A stretch of DNA of 64,000 nucleotides from Archangium sp. (GCA_022843845.1 JALHMW010000010.1:62001-126000); one strand, 5' to 3'. Counted from the stretch's first letter, positions 17,005-26,501 are shown. Notes: generated from the sequence alone by a model not told the origin. Numbers and translations: made by a program.

Positions 17005-19181
17005 ATCGACGCACGCTGCTCAAGGCTGGCGCGGCGGTGGGCGGAGGGTTGATGGTCGGCGTCTGGGTGCTCGGACGTGAGAGCGGCGCCGGCAACGCCG
17101 AGCTGTTCGCCCCCAACGCCTTCATTCGTATTCCGAAGACCGGCCCCATTCGGGTCGTCGTGGGGCGCGTCGAGATGGGCCAGGGCACCGCCACGTCGAC
17201 CGCGATGCTCATCGCCGAAGAGCTCGAGGTCGACCCCTCGACGCTCGAGGTCGAGCTCGCCGGCGCCGACCGCGCGTACTCGAACTCGAAGCTGAACTTT
17301 CAGCTCACTGGCGGCAGCACGAGCGTGGCCTCGGACTGGGAGCCGCTCCGTCATGCAGGCGCCTCGGCGCGCGAGATGTTGAAGGAGGCGGCGGCGCTCC
17401 GGTGGAACGTGCCGAGGGGCGAACTGACGGCGAAGCACGGCGTCATCACCCACGCCTCGGGCAAGTCGGCGACGTACGGCGAGCTCGCCAGCGACGCGGC
17501 GAAGGTCACCATTCGTTCGCCGGACCTGAAGACGAAAGACTTCACCGTCATCGGCAAGCCGATGCAGCGGCTCGACGCGGTCTCGAAGACGAACGGCTCC
17601 GCGAACTTCGGCATCGACGTGCAGGTGCCGGGCGCGTTGGTGGCCGTCATCGTGCGGTGCCCCGTGCACACCGGAACCGTGAAGTCCTTCGATGGGAGCG
17701 CTGCCCTCGCGCTGCCGGGCGTCAAGCACGTCGTCTCGGTGCCCCAGGGCGTCGCCGTCGTCGCCGAGACGTACTGGCACGCGCGGCAAGGCGCCAACGT
17801 CGTCACCGTCGAGTGGGACGAGGGCTCGGCGGCGAGCGTCGACTCGGTCGAGCTGCGCACGGCGCACCGGGCGCTCCTGACGAAGGCGAACGGAAAGCGC
17901 AGGCGCGACGACGGGAAGGCCGACGACACGCTGAAGGCCGCGACGAAGAAGCTCGAGGCGGAGTACTTCGCGCCGTTCCTCGCGCACGCGACGTTGGAGC
18001 CCCAGAACGCGACCGCGCACGTCACGGCTGACCGGTGCGAGATCTGGGCGCCGACGCAGAGCCCCGCGATGGCCCTCGCGCTCGCGGCTCGCATCACCCA
18101 CCTGCCACCCGAGAAGATCGTCGTTCATCAGACCCTGCTGGGCGGGGGCTTTGGCCGCCGCCTCGGCCAGGATTACGTCGGTGAAGCCGTCGAGGTGTCG
18201 CGCGCCATCGGAGGGCCCGTGAAGGTCGTCTGGAGCCGCGAGGACGACATGCGGCGCTCGTTCTACCGGCCTGCGGCCACCCACGCGCTGAGCGCGGCGC
18301 TCGACGAGACACGTGGCGTGGTGACGGCGTGGAAGCACCACGTGGTGTCTCAGTCCATCTTCGCGCAGGTGCTCGACAGCTTCGTCGGCGGCGTCTCGCC
18401 GGGGGGCCCCGAGAAGCTGAAGCAGAAGACGGTCTCGCTCGGGCAGAAGTACCTGCCTGCGGTCGACCCGACCTCGTACGAAGGCGCCGACTCGATGGCG
18501 TACGGCATCGAGCACGTCGCGGTCGACTTCACGTTTCATGACTCGAACGTGCCGACGGGGTTCTGGCGCTCGGTCGGCCACTCGCACACCGCGTTCGCCA
18601 CCGAGAGTTTCATCGACGAGTGCGCGTGGGGGCTGGGGAAGGACCCTGCCGAGTTCCGCCGAACGCTGCTCGCAGGCAAGTCGCGTCACCTCGCGTGCCT
18701 CGAGCTGGCGACGAAACAGGCGGGCTGGGCCAGCCCACTCGATGCCGGCCGCGCGCGTGGCGTCGCCGTGCACGAGTCGTTCGGCTCGGTCGTCGCGTGC
18801 GTGGTGGAGGCGAGCGTCGAGGCCGACGCGATTCGGGTGCATCGGGTCGTGATGGCGTCGGACTGTGGGCGGGTCATCAACCCCGACGGCGTTCGTGCGC
18901 AGCTCGAGTCAGCGGCGATCTTCGGGCTCTCGGCTGCGCTGAAGCAGCGCATCACCTTCGAGAAGGGCCGCGTGCAGCAGTCGAACTTCCACGACTTCGC
19001 GCCCCTGCGAATGAGCGAGTCGCCGCGCATCGAGACGCACCTGGTGCCGAGTGAGGCCGAGCCGACCGGCATCGGAGAGCCGGGCGTGCCGGTGATGGCT
19101 CCGGCGCTCGCGAACGCCGTGTACGCGCTGACGAAGAAGCGGCTGCGCACCCTGCCGTTGTCGCTCGACGAGGCGACGTGA
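17001..19181 (+). CDS. Molybdopterin-binding large subunit, isoquinoline 1-oxidoreductase beta/IorB-type
   Basis: 726 aa catalytic subunit hydroxylating an aromatic N-heterocycle or aldehyde; the true substrate is not readable. N-terminus [15 protein letters not shown] is a twin-arginine-like export signal, consistent with periplasmic action. Family marks: [30 protein letters not shown] around the molybdopterin cytosine dinucleotide site, and [18 protein letters not shown] with the catalytic Glu near the C-terminus. GTG start at 17001 overlaps the iron-sulfur subunit stop by 4 nt. The MocA-like gene that should prepare its cofactor follows after 19 nt. An XdhC-like maturation chaperone is not in the window. 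Confidence 0.92.
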   Translation: MNRRTLLKAGAAVGGGLMVGVWVLGRESGAGNAELFAPNAFIRIPKTGPIRVVVGRVEMGQGTATSTAMLIAEELEVDPSTLEVELAGADRAYSNSKLNFQLTGGSTSVASDWEPLRHAGASAREMLKEAAALRWNVPRGELTAKHGVITHASGKSATYGELASDAAKVTIRSPDLKTKDFTVIGKPMQRLDAVSKTNGSANFGIDVQVPGALVAVIVRCPVHTGTVKSFDGSAALALPGVKHVVSVPQGVAVVAETYWHARQGANVVTVEWDEGSAASVDSVELRTAHRALLTKANGKRRRDDGKADDTLKAATKKLEAEYFAPFLAHATLEPQNATAHVTADRCEIWAPTQSPAMALALAARITHLPPEKIVVHQTLLGGGFGRRLGQDYVGEAVEVSRAIGGPVKVVWSREDDMRRSFYRPAATHALSAALDETRGVVTAWKHHVVSQSIFAQVLDSFVGGVSPGGPEKLKQKTVSLGQKYLPAVDPTSYEGADSMAYGIEHVAVDFTFHDSNVPTGFWRSVGHSHTAFATESFIDECAWGLGKDPAEFRRTLLAGKSRHLACLELATKQAGWASPLDAGRARGVAVHESFGSVVACVVEASVEADAIRVHRVVMASDCGRVINPDGVRAQLESAAIFGLSAALKQRITFEKGRVQQSNFHDFAPLRMSESPRIETHLVPSEAEPTGIGEPGVPVMAPALANAVYALTKKRLRTLPLSLDEAT

Positions 19182-19200
19182 CGGAGCGGCGCTGCACATC

Positions 19201-19761
19201 ATGACTGAGACGATTCTCGTGCTCGCGGCCGGTGCGTCGACACGGTTCGGCTCGATGAAACAGCTCGCGCTCTGGCAGGGCCGTCCACTCATCCGCTTCG
19301 TCGTCGAAGAGGCGCTCGCGGTGCGCGGTGACGTCGTGGTCGTCGTCGGTGCGAAAACGGAGGACGTGAAACAGGCGCTCGATGGGCTCACGTGTCGCAT
19401 CGTGGAGGCGGCGAACTGGACCGCCGGGCCGGGCGCCTCACTGAAGGCCGGGCTCGAGGCGATCGCGCAGGAGACTTCGGGAGTACTCGTCACCCTCGTC
19501 GACCTTCCACGCGTGACGCGCGCGACGTTCACGCGGCTGCTCGACGCTCCAGGCGCACTCGTCGCCGCCTCGTTCAGCGACACCGTCGGAGCGCCTGCCG
19601 TCTTCCGGCCGCCGTTCCTTGCTCAACTCCGCGAGCTCGATGACGCCACGGGCGCGAAGGCACTCCTGCAGCGGCACCTCACGTCGGTCACCCGAGTGCC
19701 CTGCCCTGAGGCCGCGCTCGATGTCGACACCCGAGAAGCGCTCGCAGCGCTCGACGACTGA
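19201..19761 (+). CDS. MocA-like molybdenum cofactor cytidylyltransferase
   Basis: 186 aa NTP-transferase that joins CMP to molybdopterin, giving the cofactor form used by the hydroxylase encoded just upstream. Residues 6-23 carry the nucleotide-binding loop LVLAAGASTRFGSMKQ (LAAGxSxRFGxxK). The metal-binding region, usually CDQP or similar, is VTLVDLPRVT. Late motifs GAPAVFRPPF and the Asp-rich end (LDVDTREALAAL) fit the family, whose usual length is about 190-200. Being 19 nt downstream of the IorB-type gene supports MocA over MobA. Confidence 0.85.
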   Translation: MTETILVLAAGASTRFGSMKQLALWQGRPLIRFVVEEALAVRGDVVVVVGAKTEDVKQALDGLTCRIVEAANWTAGPGASLKAGLEAIAQETSGVLVTLVDLPRVTRATFTRLLDAPGALVAASFSDTVGAPAVFRPPFLAQLRELDDATGAKALLQRHLTSVTRVPCPEAALDVDTREALAALDD

Positions 19762-19773
19762 GCGCCGCCGGAC

Positions 19774-20514
19774 TCATCGTTTGAGCTGGCCTCTCGCCGC
19801 GATGCCCGCGCCCAGCGACGACGCCAACAACGGCGCGCTCGCGATCGACGCCACCACGCCCGCCTCGGTCGACAGCAGACCCAGGACGACGACGATGAAC
19901 AGTGCGACCCACCCCGCGTACGACAACGTCTTGAGCCGCGCTCCAGCCGACGCCCTCCCTGCCTGGGCAGCGCTGGTCGCCACGAGCGTCGCGATGGCAT
20001 GAGCCAGCATGGCGCCGAACGGCAGCGGCAGGAGCACGAAGAGCAACTTCATCGAGCTCGCCAGGAGCGCCGCGAGCAGCAAGAAAAACAACGCGCCGTT
20101 GAGCACCCCGGAGATCGCCGCGAGCACGAAGCTGAGCGTCAACCAGCCGCTCGACGTGCCGGGCGCGTTCTCACGGACGTACGCGAGGTCTTCCGCAGAC
20201 AGCTCGAGCGCCCAGGGGTAGCCGAGCTCTGCCCAGGACCAGAGCACCGCTGCCCGACACGGCCAGCCGTTGGCGTCGCGAGCGCGGGTGAGCCAGGGCC
20301 GGTCCGCGAGCTCGCTCAGGAGCTCGAACACCTCGGCAGACGGTTGCTTCGCGAGCTCCACCACCGCTTGATTGAACGAGGTACAGAGGGCTTCGTCGTG
20401 AGGTGCCACTTCGAGACGCGAGAGCAGGGTCAAGACGTGTTCGCGGCCCGTGGCGACTGGTGACTCGACTGCTTCGACGGGTGAGCCTGCGACGTCGACG
20501 CGCTCCTGCTGCAC
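19774..20514 (-). CDS. Membrane protein of unknown function
   Basis: 246 aa. Residues 1-115 are soluble and helical, with a Trp-rich patch (WPCRAAVLWSWAELGYPWAL). Then come three or four membrane segments, about residues 122-150 (long, possibly two), 152-175 and 196-235, ending with a short basic tail (RGQLKR), which suggests a cytoplasmic C-terminus. No conserved domain recognised. It is convergent with the MocA-like gene (12 nt between the stops) and lies 42 nt upstream of the Nudix/MBL gene on the same strand. Confidence 0.65.
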   Translation of the reverse strand: MQQERVDVAGSPVEAVESPVATGREHVLTLLSRLEVAPHDEALCTSFNQAVVELAKQPSAEVFELLSELADRPWLTRARDANGWPCRAAVLWSWAELGYPWALELSAEDLAYVRENAPGTSSGWLTLSFVLAAISGVLNGALFFLLLAALLASSMKLLFVLLPLPFGAMLAHAIATLVATSAAQAGRASAGARLKTLSYAGWVALFIVVVLGLLSTEAGVVASIASAPLLASSLGAGIAARGQLKR

Positions 20515-20556
20515 ACCGCGACGCTGCCACGCTCCTTTGCAGCCGTCGAGGCGACC

Positions 20557-22071
20557 TCAGGCGACCCGGTACTTGCCGGCCTCGACCATCACGCGCTCTT
20601 CCGCCACCAGCTTCTGCAGAATCGCCACCGTGTTCCGCTCGGCGATCGGCCAGATGAAGGCGCTGACGTCGTCGTACGCGCGCGGCACCACCTCTTCGAG
20701 GCCCACCGGCATCGAGAACGAGCCCACCGCCTCGAGCACCTTCGCCTCACGCCACGCGCGATGCGTCAGGTACTCCTCGAGCTTCGCGACGCCGTGGGCG
20801 ACGATCGGCCCATGCGCGGGGAAAAGCGCCCCCAGCGGCAGCTCCCGAAGCCGCTCGAGCTGCTTCAGGTACACGGCCATGTCGCCTTCAGGTGGGTCGA
20901 TGATGATGGTGCTGACGCTCGAGACCATGTCGCCGACGATGCCGGCCTTCGAGCGCTCATCGATGAGACAGACGTGGCCCGTCGCGTGGCCGGGCGTGTG
21001 CAGCACGCGCCAGCGCATCGGGAAGGGGCCGTCGAGCTCGAGCACCTCGCCATCGGAGAGCAGGCGCGACACCTTCACCGGCACCCGCTCGGCTGACAGC
21101 GCGTGCGCCCAGACGGGGAGCGAGAGCTGCTCCGAGACGTACTTCACGCCGCCGGTGTGGTCGCCGTGGTGATGCGTGAGCACGACCGCTCGCGGCACGG
21201 CGCCGTCGGCCATCAACTCGCGCACCACGGTGACGAGCTTCTCGCACTCGGCGTCGTCAGGAGCGCCGGGGTCGACGATGAGCAGGTCCTTCGTGCCCAG
21301 CACGTACGCGTTGGTGTGGGTCGCCGGCGGCAGCGTGGGCGTCAGCAGCGGCACGACGTGAACGCCTCGCTGGAACTCGAGGTGCCTCGCGGTGAAGTCG
21401 TCACACCACGGCGGTGCGGCGAGCTCGGCCGCGGCCTGCGCCACGGTCGTGAAGCGCGACATCACCCGAAGCGCGTTCAGGTTGGGAGGATGGAGCAACG
21501 CGCTGCCTTCCTCCCATCGCCCGAGCGCGTCCTCCGGCCGAATCCACTCGCCCGCCGCCAGCTCGCCGGGCCACACGGTCGCCTGCTGGTTCGCCGGCGC
21601 CTCGACGAGGAAGAAGCGCGCGTCGAAGCGCACCTGCAGATACGGCGGCGTCAGCCATCGGCCAGCGGGAACGAAGTCATTGGCCTGCAGCGTGAGTCCG
21701 CGCGCCTTCAACACCTCGCCGAACGAGCCACCCTCGAGCACCTTCGTGCGGAGCGCGTCGAGCGACGTCTGGTCGACCTGGGCACCTCGCGCGATGAGCA
21801 GCCCGGTCTCTTCGAAGAGCTCCCGCGCCGCGGTGACGAGCACCTGCGCCGCCTGACCCGACGCACCCTCGACTGGCACCTGCGCATCGGCCGGGTCGAC
21901 CTTGCCGCCTGGGAACGCGAAGAACCCTCCAGCGAACGAGAGGCGCTGCTCACGCTCGAGCCAGAACACCTCGAGGCCGCTGGCCGCACGTCGGAACACG
22001 ATGACCGCCGACGCGTCTCGTGGCGGCTTCGGAGGCGGAGCCGGCGGCAGGCCCTCGATCGCCTCACTCAT
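20557..22071 (-). CDS. Nudix hydrolase fused to a metallo-beta-lactamase (LACTB2-like) domain
   Basis: 504 aa two-enzyme fusion. Residues about 18-235 are a Nudix domain: GGFFAFPGGKVD and, after an insertion of about 20 residues, AARELFEETGLL, so the REUXEE core is intact but the box is longer than the standard 23 residues, as in NUDT19-like enzymes. Residues about 255-435 are a metallo-beta-lactamase domain with the zinc motif VLTHHHGDHTGG and later HTPGHATGH, followed by a C-terminal winged-helix-like part (about 440-504) as in LACTB2/RNase-type members. A CoA or nucleotide substrate for the Nudix part is possible. Its ATG lies 8 nt inside the end of the HD phosphohydrolase gene, so the two are coupled. 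Confidence 0.9.
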   Translation of the reverse strand: MSEAIEGLPPAPPPKPPRDASAVIVFRRAASGLEVFWLEREQRLSFAGGFFAFPGGKVDPADAQVPVEGASGQAAQVLVTAARELFEETGLLIARGAQVDQTSLDALRTKVLEGGSFGEVLKARGLTLQANDFVPAGRWLTPPYLQVRFDARFFLVEAPANQQATVWPGELAAGEWIRPEDALGRWEEGSALLHPPNLNALRVMSRFTTVAQAAAELAAPPWCDDFTARHLEFQRGVHVVPLLTPTLPPATHTNAYVLGTKDLLIVDPGAPDDAECEKLVTVVRELMADGAVPRAVVLTHHHGDHTGGVKYVSEQLSLPVWAHALSAERVPVKVSRLLSDGEVLELDGPFPMRWRVLHTPGHATGHVCLIDERSKAGIVGDMVSSVSTIIIDPPEGDMAVYLKQLERLRELPLGALFPAHGPIVAHGVAKLEEYLTHRAWREAKVLEAVGSFSMPVGLEEVVPRAYDDVSAFIWPIAERNTVAILQKLVAEERVMVEAGKYRVA

Positions 22072-23353
22072 CGCTCAACCTCGCGGCGCCGGTGAGCTTC
22101 GCGACGATGGGCTTGCCGACGTCGAGCTGCTCCGGGCGAACGAAGATGCGCGAGAGCCGCACGGCGCCGGCGAAGCGTTGGTAGAGCGGCGTGTACGCAG
22201 ACACCTCGGTGAGCCGCCCCGAGGCCGAGTCCGAGACGAACAACGACGGCGTCTCACCTTCATCGGTGTACCTCGACAAGACGCCCCGCGACTCGAGCGT
22301 GAAGTGCTCGACGCCTGCCTCGGTGAGCGCCTTCGAGATGTCGGCCACGTCGTAGTCGGTGTCGCGTTCGGTGAACTGCGCGACGCGGCGGTAGCCGTTG
22401 CGGGTGACGATGCGCTGCGCCCACTCGTTCTTCGAGCGCCTCAGCGTCGTCCACAGCGCGATGTCGTCACAGAAGAGGAACGCCTCGGGGTCTGCGGGCA
22501 CCTCGAACTCGCCAGGCGCCTGCTCGTAGTAGCGCTTGAGCATCCAATCGAAGCTCACCGAGGTGTGGTGGTAGTAGACCGAGAGGAACATGTGGTACCG
22601 GCTCAGCAGGAAGTCTTCGAACGCGAAGACCGCTGCCTTCGAGAGCGCGAGCACCGCCCGGCCGTCACGCTCCGCCGCGATGAGGTTCTGCAGAATCCAC
22701 TCGATGTCGTACCGGCCGTAGTTGACGCCCGTGTAGAACGAGTCGCGCTGCAGGTAGTCCATGCGGTCGGCGTCGAGCTCACCCGACACCAGCGCGCGCA
22801 GCAGTGGCGTCCAGTCGAGGCCACCGTCGCGAAAGCCGTCGGCGCCTGGAGGCAAACGCCCGATGACGAGGCCGGCGATGAGCTCGGGGGTGATGCCGTA
22901 GCGGGCGTAGGTCTTCGCGATGATGGGCGTGAGCGAGCTGTCGAGCAGCAGCTTCGCGGTGAAGTCTTCGTGCGAGGCCTGACCGGCGTCGTCTCCCGTC
23001 CACGCTGGCAGCTTCAGCGACGGCCGCTTCGGCGCGATGGCCTCGGAGGCGTGCGACAACGGCATGTGGCCGAGGTCGTGGCACAGCACCGCGAGGCGAA
23101 CGGCGGCGCGGAAGCGCTCCTTCGCCCCATCGGTCAACGTGGAGCGGCTGGCGACCGCGTCGAAGAGGCGAGAGGCGACGTGCATCGCGCCGAGCGAGTG
23201 CGCGTGCCGGGTGTGCGTGGCCCCGGGGAACGCGAGGTCTCCGAAGCCGAGCTGCCGGACGTGACGGAGCCGTTGATAGAACCGGCTGTCGACGACCGGC
23301 TTCTCGTCGTCAGAGACCGTGATGGAGCCGTGGATCGGATCTCGGATTCGCAC
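22064..23353 (-). CDS. HD-domain phosphohydrolase, SAMHD1/dGTPase-like
   Basis: About 429 aa from a GTG at 23353 (RIRDPIHGSITV); a TTG at 23374 would add seven residues. Metal-binding HD superfamily enzyme, probably a dNTP triphosphohydrolase. Motifs: first His in THTRHAHSLGAMH, the HD pair in CHDLGHMPLSHAS, and the distal Asp in DADRMDYLQRDS. The opening DPIHG...FYQRLRHVRQLG is typical for this family. It is the promoter-proximal partner of the Nudix/MBL gene (8-nt overlap), and both may serve nucleotide-pool or metabolite sanitation. A diverged, frameshifted copy of its first about 50 codons lies at 26325-26501. Confidence 0.9.
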   Translation of the reverse strand: MRIRDPIHGSITVSDDEKPVVDSRFYQRLRHVRQLGFGDLAFPGATHTRHAHSLGAMHVASRLFDAVASRSTLTDGAKERFRAAVRLAVLCHDLGHMPLSHASEAIAPKRPSLKLPAWTGDDAGQASHEDFTAKLLLDSSLTPIIAKTYARYGITPELIAGLVIGRLPPGADGFRDGGLDWTPLLRALVSGELDADRMDYLQRDSFYTGVNYGRYDIEWILQNLIAAERDGRAVLALSKAAVFAFEDFLLSRYHMFLSVYYHHTSVSFDWMLKRYYEQAPGEFEVPADPEAFLFCDDIALWTTLRRSKNEWAQRIVTRNGYRRVAQFTERDTDYDVADISKALTEAGVEHFTLESRGVLSRYTDEGETPSLFVSDSASGRLTEVSAYTPLYQRFAGAVRLSRIFVRPEQLDVGKPIVAKLTGAARLSDE

Positions 23354-23415
23354 GGAGCGACGCGATAGCAGCAACGCTCCGTCGGGTCGCGGTCACTTCG
23401 CCCTGGCGAGCTTCG
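23210..23415. repeat. Direct repeat copy A (HD gene 5' end, leader and a gene-X terminal remnant)
   Basis: About 206 bp, clearly homologous to 26325-26501 in the same orientation with several small gaps; long identical runs include GAAGCCGAGCTGCCGGACGT, GATGGAGCCGTGGATCGGA and GGTCGCGGTCACTTCGCC. This copy holds the functional start of the HD phosphohydrolase gene. Beyond the start it also keeps a sequence that reads, on the minus strand, KLARAK-stop (23393 onward), matching the KLVKAK-stop end of the secreted-protein gene at 26479. Together the two copies bracket the M16 peptidase pair. Confidence 0.85.
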
Positions 23416-23464
23416 GCCGACACAACTTCGACGAGCGGTGGCTCGCGCGGTGCCGTCCGCTGGT

Positions 23465-24856
23465 CTACGGCGCTGTGACAGTGCCGAGCTCGGCCCATGG
23501 TTGCTGCGGGTCCACCGCACCCGTGACGATGACCTGCAGCCGGCCGGGCGTGAACGCTCTGACGAAGAGCTGGGCCACCTGCGTCGCGCTGACCTCGTCG
23601 AACTGTTCGACGACGGGGCGAGGGTCGAAAGTGCTCCCGTGGAGCAGCCGACCGCGCGCGGCCGCTGCGACGACGGCGTGACGCGACTCGTGGAAGGCGT
23701 TGGTCTTGAGCTCCTGGCGAAGGGCGTCGACGACGGCCGTGCTCAGCGGCCACCGGCTCCACAGCGCCTGCAGCACGGTCGTCACCTCGTTCACCGCGAG
23801 CCAGGCGACCTCGCGACGGGTCGAGAATCGCAGCGTGACGACGCCGAAGCCCGGGCCCGACTCGACGTCACCATCGACCGAGTACACGTGGCCCTGCGTG
23901 TTGCGCAGGTCGTCCCAGACGAGGCCGGCGAGCGCACCGATGAGGACCCTCCCGACGACGCGGTCATGCGCGCTCAGGGGGCCGGTCCGCGCGACGACCG
24001 CCACGTCCACCCGTGAGCCTCGAGGGCTGGGGCTCAACCAGACGCGCTGCGTCCCTGGCGGTGGCGGCGGTGGTGGGTGAACGACCTGCGCGCCACGAAC
24101 GCGACCTGCGAGTGGCTGGAGCGCTGCTCTGACGTCGCGCTCCGTCAAATCTCCCGACAGCGCAATGACCAGATTGGCGGGCTGCAGACACTTTCGCGCG
24201 TGGGCACGAACCGCGTCGAGCTCGAGGCCCCGCAACGCCGCTGCCGAGGACGGTTGACCGAGCCCCGACTGGCTCGAGGACATCGCGCGGCGAACGAGCT
24301 CGCGCATCGACACCTCAGCCCTGGTCGCGTTGGCGTCAATCAGACTCGCCAGGTCTGTCTTCAGCGTCGTCATCGCCGACGCCTCGAAGCTCGGCTTCTC
24401 GAGCGCATCGCTCACCTGACGCATGGCCGGCTCGAAGAGCGGCCGCAGCATGCTGAGGCGAACCATCGAGAAGCCATCGTCGACGGACACGCGAGGTGTC
24501 ACGCCCAGACGCTCGAGGCCCTCTCCCTGCGCCAGCGGCGAGAGGTCTCCAACGCCGGCGAAGAACCCACCCCTCAGGGTCAGCGTCGTGAGCCCAGGCT
24601 GACCAACAGGCTCATCCGTTCGCCCGCAATTCACCATCACCGAGACGTCGACGAGCGGTGCCTCGGGCATTGCGACCCAGAACACCTCGACGCCATTGCC
24701 GAGCTGGAGTCTCGACGGGACGATGGGCAGCCGCGGGACAGGCTGCACGGCGAACGACGCAGGGTCGTACTGAAGCGACGGCGGCAGCTCGCGCGAGGTG
24801 CCGGCGATGAGCTTCGTGCAGCCGCCAAACAGGAGGAGAAGCAGCGCGGCTCGCAT
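23465..24856 (-). CDS. M16-family peptidase-like lipoprotein without zinc site
   Basis: 463 aa. N-terminus MRAALLLLLFGGC is a lipoprotein signal with lipobox FGGC. The body has the M16 two-lobe fold (LGNGVEVFWVAMPEAPLVDVSVMVNCG, later LVIALSGDLTERDV and WDDLRNTQGHVYSVDG), but the first lobe lacks HXXEH, reading EPVGQPGLTTLTLRGG there, so it is the non-catalytic partner type. A run of seven prolines separates the lobes. It begins in a TGATG overlap with the catalytic M16 gene upstream, as expected for a heterodimer of active and inactive subunits. It lies at the 5' side of direct repeat A, inside the repeat-bounded module. Confidence 0.88.
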   Translation of the reverse strand: MRAALLLLLFGGCTKLIAGTSRELPPSLQYDPASFAVQPVPRLPIVPSRLQLGNGVEVFWVAMPEAPLVDVSVMVNCGRTDEPVGQPGLTTLTLRGGFFAGVGDLSPLAQGEGLERLGVTPRVSVDDGFSMVRLSMLRPLFEPAMRQVSDALEKPSFEASAMTTLKTDLASLIDANATRAEVSMRELVRRAMSSSQSGLGQPSSAAALRGLELDAVRAHARKCLQPANLVIALSGDLTERDVRAALQPLAGRVRGAQVVHPPPPPPPGTQRVWLSPSPRGSRVDVAVVARTGPLSAHDRVVGRVLIGALAGLVWDDLRNTQGHVYSVDGDVESGPGFGVVTLRFSTRREVAWLAVNEVTTVLQALWSRWPLSTAVVDALRQELKTNAFHESRHAVVAAAARGRLLHGSTFDPRPVVEQFDEVSATQVAQLFVRAFTPGRLQVIVTGAVDPQQPWAELGTVTAP

Positions 24857-26262
24857 CACGGCGTCTCTTGAGCGACGACCCACGAGCGCTCGAGCGTGAA
24901 GTCCTCGAACACTTTCATCACCGCCTCGAGGCTCACCTCCTGGTACCGCGTCGTGAGCGCTGACTTCCAGTCGTTGGTGAACATGAGGTCGACGGCGAGC
25001 GCCCGGGCCACGCCAGCGCTGGTCTGGAGTTCGGTCGCCCGACGCCGTTCGGCGAGCGCGCGTGCACGTTCGAGCATGGCGTCGTCGGGCTTGAAGCGCT
25101 GAAGCGAGGCGAAGAAGCGCTCGAGCGTCTCGGCGGCCCGCCCGTTCCCTCGCTGGTCGAACGCAACACCGAGCAGGTGCGTTCGCGCGAGCCCCGGGCC
25201 TTCGAAGAGCTCGAGGTCGGAGCACGACGACGCGAGGTCGACACAGAGCCCCGAGACGGGTCCGCCCTGGAGCTCGAACATCAGCGCTGCCAGCTCGTGC
25301 GCTGGCGCTCTTGCCTCCGTCGAGGCCGGCGCCTGGAAGCCCACCAGGACCCAGGGCTCGGTCCCCGTCACGCCACGAAAGCCGGGCGGCGCGGGAGTGA
25401 GGTCGACCTCGGCGGCCGTTGGGCGCGCGGGAATCAGCTCGAAGGTCTCGTGGAGCCACTTCACCGCCTGGCCCACCTCGAAGTCTCCGACGAGCGCCCC
25501 CACCGCATTCGATGGCGAGGAGAGCCGCGAGTAGAACGCATCGACCGTCGAGGGCCGGATCGAGCGAACATCGGCCGGCGAGCCGGTCAGGTTCCACGGA
25601 CGATTTCCACCGAAGGCCAATTGCCAGAGCGCGTTGGAGGCGCCGGTGGTGGCCGTCTCGCGGTCGATGCTCTCCTGCAACACGACGTCGCGCTCAGTGC
25701 GAAAGTTGCGGAACACCGGCGCCGCGAAACGTTGAGCTTCTGCGGCGAGCCAGAGGTGCAGTTGTTCCGCCGGCACGTCACCAAAGTACGTCGTGACGTC
25801 GTACGACGTCGTCGCGTTGTGCTGGATGCCCGAGCGCGCGTAGAGACGAAGGAAGGCCCTGAAGTCGCCTTGCTCCTCCCACGCCTGCTCCGCGCTGATG
25901 AGCCTGGTCTCGAGCGCCATCGCCTCGCCGCTGCGAGCGCCCTTTTCGGCCACGGCGGCTGCGTGCCGCTCGGTGAGCTGCAACACCTCGTCGAGCAGCG
26001 GAGCCTCGAGTCGCCACTCCCGTCGTGTTCCGACGATGGGCGTCCCTCCGAACGCGAGGTGCTCGAGAAAATGTGCGACGCCTGCTTCTCCCGGCCGCTC
26101 GTGAACGGCGCCGGAGTCGACCATCACGACGCCAGAGACTCGCAGCCCATTCGGGCGAGGCAGCAGAACCCACCGCATCCCGTTCGACAGCGTGACGACC
26201 GTCACCTTCGGCAGCGCCGGCATCTGAGAGAGCGCGCACGCGAGCACGAGGGAAAGCACCAT
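24856..26262 (-). CDS. M16-family zinc metallopeptidase, catalytic subunit
   Basis: 468 aa secreted or lipid-anchored peptidase (signal MVLSLVLACA, with a possible lipobox at C9). The inverted zinc motif HXXEH is H64-F-L-E67-H68 (VAHFLEHLAFGG), with the further Glu ligand downstream in ERDVVLQESIDRE. The second lobe includes WVLVGFQAPAST and GGPVSGLCVDL. An insert after the zinc motif (residues about 80-130) is helical and charged. The stop shares one base with the ATG of the inactive partner. Substrates of such periplasmic M16 pairs are usually unstructured peptides; none can be named here. Confidence 0.93.
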   Translation of the reverse strand: MVLSLVLACALSQMPALPKVTVVTLSNGMRWVLLPRPNGLRVSGVVMVDSGAVHERPGEAGVAHFLEHLAFGGTPIVGTRREWRLEAPLLDEVLQLTERHAAAVAEKGARSGEAMALETRLISAEQAWEEQGDFRAFLRLYARSGIQHNATTSYDVTTYFGDVPAEQLHLWLAAEAQRFAAPVFRNFRTERDVVLQESIDRETATTGASNALWQLAFGGNRPWNLTGSPADVRSIRPSTVDAFYSRLSSPSNAVGALVGDFEVGQAVKWLHETFELIPARPTAAEVDLTPAPPGFRGVTGTEPWVLVGFQAPASTEARAPAHELAALMFELQGGPVSGLCVDLASSCSDLELFEGPGLARTHLLGVAFDQRGNGRAAETLERFFASLQRFKPDDAMLERARALAERRRATELQTSAGVARALAVDLMFTNDWKSALTTRYQEVSLEAVMKVFEDFTLERSWVVAQETP

Positions 26263-26324
26263 GCCCGGCTCTTAGCCGCGCGCTCGCGGACACGCCACGG
26301 ACACGCCACGCCAGCCGCAACGAT

Positions 26325-26501
26325 GGCGTGCTCGGCCCCGGGAACACGAGGTCTGCGAAGCCGAGCTGCCGGACGTGACGGGGTCGTTGAGACAACGGGC
26401 TGTCGACGGCGGGCTTCTCGTCACCGTGATGGAGCCGTGGATCGGACTCGCACGAAGCAACGCTCCATCAGGTCGCGGTCACTTCGCCTTGACGAGCTTC
26501 G
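26325..26501 (-). pseudogene. Degenerate duplicate of the HD phosphohydrolase 5' end (direct repeat copy B)
   Basis: Diverged direct repeat of 23210-23415. On the minus strand it starts SPIHGSITV, then a frameshift, then in another frame RPRHVRQLGFADLVFPG, corresponding to RLRHVRQLGFGDLAFPG of the intact gene; homology ends before the THTRHAH motif. It has lost its frame and cannot make a product. Its other end runs into the stop codon and last six codons of the secreted-protein gene at 26479, which appears to be the original left neighbour of the HD gene. No separate gene is seen in the rest of 26263-26478. Confidence 0.87.
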
